Part shown: in pieces, positions 56,206 to 64,000 of the stretch | Layout of the letters: each line of letters opens with the position of its first letter | How positions within the stretch are numbered: position 1 is the stretch's first letter | Source of the DNA: Heligmosomoides polygyrus polygyrus | Taxonomy: Eukaryota > Nematoda > Chromadorea > Rhabditida > Heligmosomidae | Direction of reading: 5' to 3' | NCBI GenBank assembly: GCA_947396885.1 | Contig: OX377205.1 | Coordinates: 26,585,407 to 26,649,406, forward strand | DNA: 64,000 bases | The notes under the pieces: generated by a model | The model's database searches: none | What the model saw: only the letters and a program-made list of their open reading frames with translations | What the model was told of the DNA's origin: nothing | Program-made: the position numbers and the translations under genes

Positions 56206-56552
56206 AGCGGCTTTCACACTGCCGTTGTTGCTGTTGCGCAACCGATGCCGTAATGATTAAGCATACCGCAAAGACGCAGAGGAGCAACAGCAACAACGAT
56301 GGGGGCTTTGACACCTCTGTTGCCGCAACCCTGCATCAGCAACACCGGCATCGGTTGCACAACGGTTGTGCGGCCTCAGCAACGTGGAATGATCGCCATC
56401 ATTCCTTGTTGCTGATGCTCGTCAACGGAGGATATCACAAGTCTTATCCCATTATTTTATCTCACCGCGTTGCGGCTGCAAGAAACATCGAACTCCGCCC
56501 TTTTTTCGTTGCTCGTTGCTGCATCAGCAGCAACGGCAGTGTGAAAGCCGCT
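56206..56552. mobile_element. 347-bp MITE with TTA target duplication
   Basis: The termini AGCGGCTTTCACACTGCCGT are inverted perfectly at the two ends and extend about 30 bp. TTA flanks both sides (56203-56205 and 56553-56555). Inside lies a second inverted pair around the GCAACCGATGCCG block (56239-56251 with 56345-56357). TTA duplication suggests mobilisation by a PIF/Harbinger transposase, but the ends differ from those of the element at 51278, so a different transposase is implied. Confidence 0.88.
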
Positions 56553-56748
56553 TTAGGCTGCTTGAGATTCGGCTATTTCGACCATTCGCGTCTTATTCTC
56601 TTTCTCTCGACATGGTCTTCCTATTCGTCTCGATTTGGTTAGTGCGGAAGCCAGGTGAGTTTTTTCTTGTCTTTAATCTTAAAAGGGTCTGCCTCCTTAC
56701 TGAGGAGTTCCGGGGAGACCCTTGTTCTTTTACGCATCATGTATTGCT

Positions 56749-56787
56749 CTTACAATCGTCTAAGGGAAGGAACGAAACGATTGTAAG
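56749..56787. other. Perfect 11-bp hairpin
   Basis: CTTACAATCGT (56749-56759) and its exact complement (56777-56787) surround a 17-base loop. It is not followed by a T-run, and no family is recognised. Confidence 0.4.
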
Positions 56788-56899
56788 GTTCTTTTTTAAT
56801 ACTTTTGTAGTATTATGTTGTTTTGTTTATTCCTTCTTGCTTAGAACTAACTGTTCTGAAATTAGAGGGGAAGTGTACGGAACCATCAGCGATCAGTAG

Positions 56900-57920
56900 T
56901 TAAACTGTTTTTAAGAATGTATATTTACAGCAATTTTTAGCGTTACCTTGCGCGGAAAAGAGAAGCACACTGGAATCTCAATTACGCAGGAGGAGGAGAA
57001 TGCCTCAGAAATACAAAGTAACTGCCAATTGCCTCCATGCCTGAGAAACTTGAAACAGGAAAACGCAAAGGAATTTAATTTAATTATTTCTTCGTAATAT
57101 TGTTTTTTTTTGCAATAGTTGAAGATATCGTTCATAACTTGCTCATATGGGGTAGGTTGTCGAATGCTGTTTTCAGGCAAGCAGACGCCGGAGTCAGCCG
57201 CTCACTGAGGAGCTGCAACGGCTAATGTCAATGTATTGCCCTAATCGAAAGCACTTTCGCGGAAGGTTCCAATCCATTGTCACACGGAACTGTATTACTG
57301 GGAATGACGTTCATGTTGTTTGGCGTTTATTTGCAATTCATGTTCTTCTTGAGGATGTTTTGATACAGTTTGCTGCTTCTAACGTGATTACGTTCAGTGA
57401 TTCTCGCCAAAGTACCGGTGAACGATTAAATTCTGTGTCCATGTGTCCGTAAGTGTGTCCAAGTGTCTGCCGAGCAAGCCTTTTCTACACAGAATAGAGT
57501 CATTTTTATTGATTTTATCGGTGCGTACACTATTCCGGCATCATAGAATGGCTGCGAGCAACGATACTCAATCGTTGTCATGACTGCGGTCGCGGAGCGG
57601 CGCGGCAGCCAGGGCCGCCTCCAGTCGCAAGCCGGACGCGTACGAGCTGCACCAAGCGCCATTTCCACCCACTGAAATCAATACGGGTCAATAGGGTCCT
57701 TCCATCGGCTTTTCGACTTGGGACGTGCTATATTTTCGCCCAATTTCTATTCTACCTGGATCATCTGTTGCTATTCCTGCCAGACGTCGTCCTGCCTATA
57801 TTTCTAGAACTAGTTCTGTGGTTTATTCTATCTTATTCACAACAAAGATCAGGATGAAGAGGTTTTCTTTTTGCCCAGCTGGATTTTATTTTTATGCGGC
57901 ACGACATTCTCTGGCCCTTC
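56900..57920. other. Stretch without a recognised gene
   Basis: It includes a GC-rich block (57585-57660) that stands out from its A/T-rich surroundings and may be the core of another repeat. The frames here have no recognised domain. Confidence 0.4.
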
Positions 57921-58284
57921 AGGTTGACGTTTGTGTGAATGTAAACTATCTAGGAACTTCACATGATTCCCATTCAGCTTACTTTTACGCTGCCGCGATC
58001 AGAAAGCCCTAATTTGTAGATGCGAAATGTAATTCCACCACTAACAATGGTCTAGTTACTTTCTTTCCTCAAAAAGCATTTACTTTTATCCACCCTGTTA
58101 TGCTACCCTGACGACAATGAGCTACGAAGCCTAAGGAGGGTCCTAGATTCTCGCTAGCACAATTGGAAACGTTTGAAAGGCCTCTATTACTAATCTTCAC
58201 CTCAGGGCAAATTTGAATAGTTAGATAATCAGGTTTTGCGGGATCTTTGGCACACTACGCGTATTTTAAGAAATACTATTCCAG

Positions 58285-58363
58285 AAACACGAATGCTGCT
58301 TCCAATGCAGAAATAAGACCTGTGAGGTCTACTACTGCACAAGATGCAAAACCTTATGTCGAG
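58285..58363 (+). CDS. Cys-rich exon, possibly of the MULE gene
   Basis: After the acceptor ACTATTCCAG an open segment reads KHECCFQCRNKTCEVYYC and continues TRCKTLCR up to the donor GTAAAT at 58364. The spacing of cysteines suggests a zinc-binding module, as often found at the N-terminus of nematode MULE transposases. Assignment to the downstream MULE exons is inferred from strand, position and composition. An upstream open segment (about 57923-58012, after CCCTTCAG) may be the previous exon. Confidence 0.42.
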
Positions 58364-58594
58364 GTAAATACTTAACAATATATCCAACTTTATACCACTT
58401 TCACACCAAATAGGATATTCTTTCTTCTAAACCAGCTTGCCGCTTTTGAAATGAAAGTGAACTTTAAGCTAGAGACTCTCAGAGACGATTATAATGATTT
58501 TTGCTCAAGGAAAATTTAGTGTAACTTTCTTTGAATTTTTTAGTTCACGTGCTCGATTGACCAAATTGACGTGAGAATGGTACATACGGTCATG

Positions 58595-58735
58595 TAGTAG
58601 CACAATCGTAGCAGGTGCCAGCTGTCGCGTGCACCTGATTTCAGGTTCCTAGTCCGAATTTCCTGCCCAGCTTAATCAAACTTTTCGGGAACGATCTAAC
58701 TCATACTAATACGACGTCCCTTCTAACAAAATTGT
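58595..58735 (+). mobile_element. SINE fragment
   Basis: Has the SINE head (CGCGTGCACCTGATTTCAGG and a box B-like GTTCCTAGTCCGAATTTCC), with the body cut short around 58720 where Penelope-derived sequence starts. Confidence 0.55.
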
Positions 58736-58814
58736 TGACACATTTTACTCTCACCTCCTTTCTGACGTCTCCGCCTTTCACTGAGCACGAAAGAGCCGGA
58801 AATGTATACAGCAT

Positions 58815-59851
58815 AACTCCCCAAAGACAATTTCTTCCTTTTCGTATCATGGTTACTAAATCTGGTCCTCAAACAGGTCCTCAAGTTTCTGCCGGCCCAT
58901 CTTCCCAATACCGCTGCTTTCCTGGGGAGGCTTAGGGGAGTGTCATTGGGACAAGGTTGCGTTATGGAGTCGTTCGATGTAACATCGCTATACACGAACG
59001 TCCCTAAAAGTAGCGCAATGCAGGCGGTGTATGAAATTCTAACGGCACATCAGGACCAGCTCATTCTTTATGGACTTTCTATACCACGAGTTATGACACT
59101 CATAAGTGGGTGCCTGGAATGCAATGTTTTTAGATGGTCCAATAAGTACTATAAGCAGGTTAGAGGGCTGGCTATGGGCCAGCGTCTGGCTCCGGTACTG
59201 GCTATCGCTTTCATGTCTAAAATAGAGGAACCCGTCATGGAGTGCAGGCCTCTACTGTACTGTCGCTACATTGATGACTGTTTCATTGTATGTGCGACCC
59301 AGAACGAAATGGAGATGTGTTTCGAATTGCTCAACCAGCAGGCAGAGCACATTAAGCTCACAAGGGAAAAACCCACTGATAACTGGTTGCCGTTCCTCAA
59401 CGTCCAAGTCAGTTGCACGCGGGGCAGATTCCGCGATTCCGATTATCGTAAGCCCAGTAGTAAGAACATCATCGTGCACTTCAGGTCTGCTCATCCATCT
59501 CAAACGAAGAGAGCCACCATTAAGAACATGCTCCGAACGGCGGCGGCGGTGTCCTCAGACAGCGATCTCAAGTCAGTGTCATTGCAAATGGCATCTCGAA
59601 TCGCGGTGTCCAGCGGGTATCCCGAGCAGAGCCTGGCTAAAGGTCATCGAACACCGGCAATGGCAGCGAGACATCAGAGCGACAATAAAATTCCTTTTAA
59701 GGTGCCTTTTGTCTCGGATGATTTCAGTACCGAAGTGCGAAACAGCATTCGCAAAGCTGGTCTTGATAGCATGGTCCGCATGATCGAGGTTCCGCCGGCC
59801 AATCTCAAGGCACGTCTCGTTAGGAATCGACTATACGATTCCTGCTGTTAG
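58815..59851 (+). pseudogene. Penelope-like reverse transcriptase domain
   Basis: The frame is open from the stop at 58814-58816. It shows NLVLKQVLKFLPAHLPN and LGRLRGVSLG, then RT motif A as ESFDVTSLYTNVP (58963-59003), motif B as RGLAMGQRLAPVLA, and motif C as YCRYIDDCFIV (59261-59293), whose two Asp residues bind the catalytic metals. The conserved WLPFLNVQV block follows (59386-59412). It lacks the first RT motifs and any start codon in context, so it is not a complete gene. It ends in YDSCC and a TAG at 59849-59851, with the endonuclease continuing in the same frame. Confidence 0.92.
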
Positions 59852-60264
59852 ACTCGCCAGTGTATTATCTGCCCATTCGGTAAGGAGGGACACTGCATGG
59901 TCTCAGGTGTGGTATACCTTATAAAATGCACGGGTTGCAACGGCGAGTACATTGGCGAGACGGGTAGACCCCTTGGGGAGCGCGTTAAAGAGCATTTGGG
60001 CATGCTTCGTAGGTGCGATATCGCCGGTCCGTTAGGTGAGCACAGGCTACGATGTCACAACGGCGCGGCATTGACGTGGCGGTGACGATATTGGCACGCG
60101 AGTTCGAGATCTCGGCGCGCAAAACACTAGAAGCGCTGTGGATTGCCGCTAGGAACCCCACGATCAACAGGAAGGAGGAACGCGTAGCGGTGATACAGGA
60201 GCTGGCTCCGTACGTTGACCTTTGCGGTCTCGAACCGGAGGATAGTCTGCCAGAGGCTCGCTAG
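59852..60264 (+). pseudogene. Penelope-like GIY-YIG endonuclease domain
   Basis: In the same frame as the RT and directly after the TAG: CIICPFGKEGHC, a Cys-rich linker typical of the family, then VVYLIKCTGCNGEYIGETGR and PLGERVKEH (59909-59996), the GIY-YIG core with its conserved Arg. After RCHNGA (near 60065) the frame shifts by one; the second frame (60072-60264) completes the domain with VAVTILAREFEISARKTLEA, which includes the conserved Glu region, and ends PEAR-stop. GIY-YIG enzymes nick target DNA for target-primed reverse transcription. Confidence 0.9.
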
Positions 60265-60450
60265 GAGGGTGAACCGAAGGTGACCTCATCTCCTCATGTG
60301 TCGCCTTAAAAGGGGTATCGTTCGCCCATCTGCACTGAACTGTTTGTGTTACCTCCTCGTGTTTCGTCTCCCTCTCCTACCAACTTCTGATTCACCGCTG
60401 TGGTTTGAAATGGCTCTTGGACGGATGGTTTTTCAAACTCAACTTGACTC

Positions 60451-60495
60451 TTCCAGGCTCTGAAGAAGGCGGTTACGCCGAAACGTTAGCCGGAA
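60451..60495 (+). ncRNA. Candidate minimal hammerhead ribozyme of the Penelope element
   Basis: The order of parts fits a hammerhead. Stem I strand TTCC-A-GGCT (60451-60459) is followed by the core CTGAAGA (60460-60466), stem II GGCG-GTTA-CGCC (60468-60479), and core GAAA (60480-60483). CGTT (60484-60487) makes AACGTT, a minimal self-complementary stem III, and AGCC-GGAA (60488-60495) closes stem I with 8 pairs and one bulged A. Cleavage would be expected after 60487. Deviations are one extra A before stem II and A instead of U at the variable core position. Penelope-like elements are known to carry such minimal hammerheads. Confidence 0.6.
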
Positions 60496-60808
60496 TAAAG
60501 GATCTGTACTAATCTTGGTTCGTCAGCTACATCACTTGGGTATTCATACTCTTCCTTTTTCCTTTCCTATGGTATGGTTTTTTCCTCTTCCTTTTGAATG
60601 ATAAGGTGGAGTAAGGCGTTTTAACAATCTCGGTCAAGTACTCAAAGGAGTCATCGTGTAGGTCGAAAAACATACCTATGCTCACAAAATGAGGACATAC
60701 TCCAGATGTAACTCATGAATAAAGGGCTGCGTCTATAGTATTACAGTAATTTGAAATAAACAGTACAATTTGAAGCATGATCATCTCACTTTAAAACTTC
60801 TAAACAGG

Positions 60809-60903
60809 TGGTTGGAAATAAGTTGTTGAGCGATCCATCGCAAAACCGTGTATGTACACCACTCAGCGCTGCGGAGGATAAAGCTGAGAGAGTGGCATAC
60901 AAG
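60809..60903 (+). CDS. MULE-associated exon
   Basis: Bounded by CTAAACAG and the strong donor GTAAGT. It encodes VVGNKLLSDPSQNRVCTPLS and AAEDKAERVAYK. It lies on the same strand as, and just upstream of, the MULE catalytic region. The RVC-x6-10-A-x-R pattern recalls the region before the catalytic domain in nematode MULE transposases, but the assignment is tentative. A further coding-like segment with HVQECLDNTSVGCHEE runs 61020-61140. Confidence 0.4.
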
Positions 60904-61229
60904 GTAAGTACCTTCAAACCATACAACGCTTCCAATCTTGAGGTGAACTGCTCCCTCTCCAAAGGATCAAGAGGTTCGCTCGGATCCATGTCTCGCCAAA
61001 GTGCCATGCCTTGAAATTTGGGAGACCATGTGCAAGAGTGCTTAGATAACACATCCGTAGGGTGCCATGAAGAGCGCGAGGTCATCGCCAACATTTTTCG
61101 CCATGGTCATGAATCGACGACGAGCGATTACAGGGTGCTATTATAAAGAGGAAAAATGCTGGAAATAGTGAAAATCTTAATTCAGGAGCAAAGCGGTTCA
61201 TAAGGACCGAAGCATTTCATGGAATAATA

Positions 61230-61921
61230 TCGCAAGGGAGTTCGTGCTTCTTCCCGATGGCTCCCGTTTCCTTCGGCTAATAGCTGGTGACGTACACATT
61301 TAATATTCTTGCACAACAATTAAGGTTTGTTTAAATGGTAGAGCTGGCTCGCGATCCCTTTCAGACAGCCGTTGCAGAAGGCATACGAGAATGGCCTTTT
61401 TGCTTTAGTTGCCGATGGAGTACACAAAATTTTCCCGACGCTATTGGGTGATGAAGCACAGCTATACACCATTCAAGGTTTTTACACAAGAAAGCGAATC
61501 CGTATGGGACATCAATTTCATTTTTTAGAGCCCTTTACTCCATGCCTTCACTAGAGCGCAGAAGGAAAGCACGTATGAAATGGTATTCAGCTGTCTGTAA
61601 CGGGAGCTGCGCTCGCTCGGTCCCCAATGTGTTCGACGTTTCGTGTTTGACTTCGAAAGAGCTGCTATTAATGCCGCGAAAAGAACATTTCCTGAAGTAA
61701 ATGTTAAGGGCTGCGCATTCCATCTGTCATGGAAAAGGAGACATGAGCCTCTCGGTTTACGGAAGCTCATCGTCGGCCCAGATCGATGCAGAAGAGTGGC
61801 TCTGTGGTGGCGAACCATAAAAGGCCTTTCCTTTCTAAGGCGGGAAATGCTTCGGCGAGTTCCCGCACTTGCTCCGTTCCACGAGACCACGAGGGGTTTT
61901 AAAGATGCATGCAATTTTTGA
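61230..61921 (+). pseudogene. MULE (Mutator-like) transposase catalytic region
   Basis: The segments in order are REFVLLPDGSRF (61230-61290), then LFALVADGVHKIFPTLLGDE and QLYTIQGFY (61387-61480). The segment ESTYEMVFSCL follows after a frame change (61570-61600), then RRFVFDFERAAINAAKRTFP and VNVKGCAFHLSW (61634-61735), and finally LWWRTIKGLSFL and RRVPAL (61800-61875). The DFE segment and GCAFH motif are hallmarks of the MULE domain; the first catalytic Asp is in VADG. There is an internal stop and at least one frameshift. MULE transposases make 9-11 bp target duplications. Confidence 0.8.
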
Positions 61922-62159
61922 AATAACTACATGCCAGTGGATCAGGAGGCCGCTGAAAGAAATATGGTGTAAGAGAAGCATAACCGAGTTGCAGACCACC
62001 AATCTTGCGGATGCATACCATAGGTAATTCTTTACATCTAAAGAAGATCATCCACAACTTCCATCACTTTCGCAAATATAAATCAACTAGTTCAGTAAAA
62101 TGCGGCGTCTCGTGAGACAGAAAAACGCAGACATGAAGGTGGTAACCTTGATGTACACA

Positions 62160-62336
62160 GGTTCCTGAGGAAGTGCGAAGACTGAGAAAGAGGGACAAGG
62201 AACGTAGAAGAAAAGTAGAGCGCGAGATGGAGCGATTCAATGGACTCTCATCCCGGCTGTGTGTAAGGCCGGTGAAGATAAACACTGTCGCCGCATGTAT
62301 CCTAGTTTGTCTTAACTGCGAGCAAAATAGCAAAAA
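62160..62336 (+). CDS. Possible last exon of the MULE gene
   Basis: After ATGTACACAG an open segment encodes VPEEVRRLRKRDKERRRKVE, a highly charged helix, then ERFNGLSSRLCVRP and a TAA at 62334-62336. Position and strand fit the C-terminal exon of the MULE transposase, but the sequence itself is not diagnostic. Confidence 0.33.
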
Positions 62337-63740
62337 CTAACGAAATAACTAGCGTATTTGTGTGAGCGTCTATATGATCGTTTATCAACATCTAATTGTC
62401 TACGTGGCGTCTTTTTCTCTCGAGCCGTTGCCAGCTCAACATGCTGAGAGAAAGGCAACGTTCAGTTTTCTTGCATCTGTAAGTGACTAAAGCGTACTGA
62501 ACTCGGTGAATGAGAGGGCAGTCGAAGGTGATGAACAGGTAATGGAACACAACAACTGGTTTATGATCAAGTCAGAATTAGGATAAAGTGTTTGGACACA
62601 ACACATCGCTTCAAAGCACATTACTCCCACATCGACGCAACCATTGGAAATGGTAGAGACTACAAGGAAGTTGCCTTGACGGATTTCATCATGCCTTTAG
62701 TAGTAAGTGTCATTGTAATTCACAGCTATACCACTAAGTATTTCTGGCTCTGCCAATTTTTATCTATGTAGTCAGAACTAGATACGAATAAAAAACAACA
62801 GAGTTAGTAACGGTCACGAATTCTTGCACAAATGACTATACTAGTTGTTTGCGGGCCCAACAGAAACTGCCTCAGTTGCAATCATATCAACCTTCTCGGA
62901 GTGGTGTGAGGCGTGTGGAAAAGTGTATAAGTCCTTAACAAAAGTGAAGTCGCATATACTGTGACTGTGTACTGCATAACTATCCGGAAATATTCTACTT
63001 CGCAATATAAAGGTATGATACCCTGAAGAATTTAAATAGTGTTTGTTTTAAAATTTGCTTAGAAAGTCCTCAACAATACCAACGGCGCACCAGTGATGAA
63101 TCCTATAAGAAAAGAATGCTGAGATGCTACTGTTTCCTGTATAGTGTCAAAGCAGTTACACAAATCACGCGCAGTTTGCTGCACAACAAAAGTTCAAGAA
63201 CTAAGGATTCCGTAACATTGTCTGCCCTTTATGCGAGAACGATGTGAATAACGATGTAATGATCAGCACCAGTCCCCCCAAAAATAGCGCGCCCCATCCG
63301 ACATCAAATCTGCGGGCGCTCTTGCTTTTAGAGAACCTCAGTGCCCTCTCCTCTAGGGTAGGTCAAAATATCCATTAGTAAAAGCTTAAAGCAATTCAAC
63401 ACTCCTAGAATATGTCGAATGTTGACTGGTAGCAGACGTAGAATCATCTAGTAGACAACGGAACTCAGGAAGAGCTGATCAGTTCAAAGGGACGGTGTTG
63501 GCGCAAGGCTCGGAGAATCTCGTCTTTTCCATCGCGCGAGGTAAACCGACCCTGCCCCAGATAGGATATGCGCGCGACCGCACGTACCGAAATAACTATC
63601 GCGGCCGCCTCCCATCATGCAATTAAAATATATATTATCAAATCAGTCGTATGACACTATTCACCTTACTTTACCGGCCGGAGTGTCGTCGTGTGCGACG
63701 ACGCGGTCTCTCTTCACCCCGCCCATCTAGCGCGAAGGCA
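62337..63740. other. Single-copy stretch without a recognised gene
   Basis: A/T-rich with a GC-rich block at 63510-63610. A small hairpin GTCGTCG-TGTG-CGACGAC lies at 63685-63702. I see no exon, RNA gene or named repeat. Confidence 0.45.
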
Positions 63741-63746
63741 CTTTAC

Positions 63747-63850
63747 TGAAGATTGTCATCACGACGAGCAATAAACGGTTCGACTCTTCTACCTAAGCTA
63801 TTGAAGCACTGTTTTCTTAGACAAATAAGACCCATCTATCCTAGCAATAA
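63747..63850 (+). repeat. Echo of the end of the duplicated locus
   Basis: It resembles 48985-49080 and 25320-25420: TCATCACGA(C)(G/T)AGCAA, then ACGGTTCGACTCT, CTTCTACCTAA and CCATCTATC. This shows that the segment next to the protease relic is part of a dispersed repeat. Confidence 0.65.
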
Positions 63851-64000
63851 CTATACACGATCTTGTAAACATTTGATCCCAGACACTCTTGTTTTCCATG
63901 CAAATAAAATCAAAATAGAATTCTATGTAAATAGAGGAAGCAAAAACTTCTGAGGAAAAGGCACTAGAGCGCAGAGTAATTGCGAGATGTCGCTGAGACA

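Larger units (their letters stand above)
58740..60510 (+). mobile_element. Penelope-like retroelement, 5'-truncated
   Basis: Contains reverse transcriptase (58815-59851), a GIY-YIG endonuclease (59852-60260) and a 3' non-coding part with a hammerhead-like motif (60451-60495). This domain order is diagnostic of Penelope-like elements, which lack the APE endonuclease of LINEs. The 5' part of the RT is missing and the frame is interrupted by one in-frame TAG and one frameshift. The element sits between pieces of a MULE transposase gene on the same strand, so it probably inserted into one of that gene's introns. Confidence 0.9.

Noticed and set aside
59252..59783. Frames on the opposite strand or in shifted frames over the Penelope RT
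   Set aside because: The RT frame with motifs A, B and C is unambiguous; the others are shadows.

Overview
This window is eukaryotic and reads as repeat-rich DNA from a clade V (strongylid, probably hookworm-like) nematode. The evidence is a dense mix of mariner, RTE, PIF/Harbinger, hAT-like, MULE and Penelope-like elements, a high-copy tRNA-derived SINE, short introns (about 46-100 bp) with GT...TTTTCAG ends, and a secreted thrombospondin-repeat gene. The species is inferred from protein resemblance remembered from this group; no search was run.

Layout. Positions 1-25887 (copy 1) and about 27981-50409 (copy 2) are two versions of one locus in the same orientation, separated by a 200-N gap (25888-26087), 1.5 kb of unique DNA and an RTE fragment. 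They share old insertions (SINEs, RTE tails, a fold-back mariner, a protease relic) and differ by small changes and by clean insertions whose empty sites are visible in the other copy. Copy 1 alone carries a 6.5 kb fold-back element (1906-8386) containing a dead mariner (4061-5321), a 731-bp element (11800-12530) and a 435-bp MITE (17597-18031). Copy 2 alone carries a deleted mariner (38749-39620) and a three-level nest (41532-44493). The copies are either a recent tandem duplication or two unmerged haplotypes placed side by side; the gap and a truncated palindrome at the end of copy 1 favour the second.

The one clear host gene lies on the minus strand in both copies. It encodes a protein with three thrombospondin type 1 repeats; its last four coding exons span 14635 to 10102 and 35396 to 31610, and its 5' end was not found. 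Starting 123 bp downstream on the same strand is a small reading frame with a strong signal peptide (9978 and 31486), which is operon-like spacing. Copy 2 has lost the acceptor AG of the last coding exon, but an AG nine bases further in keeps the frame.

From 50.4 kb on the sequence is single copy and consists mostly of transposons: a complete-looking PIF/Harbinger element (51278-55072, TSD TAA) with a spliced MADF/Myb-like gene and a spliced DDE transposase gene; a 150-bp tandem array with splice-like signals (55364-55866); a 347-bp MITE with TTA duplications (56206-56552); and MULE transposase pieces (about 58.3-62.3 kb) interrupted by a 5'-truncated Penelope-like element (RT, GIY-YIG endonuclease, candidate hammerhead ribozyme, 58.8-60.5 kb). 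I saw no standard tRNA, rRNA or CRISPR array.
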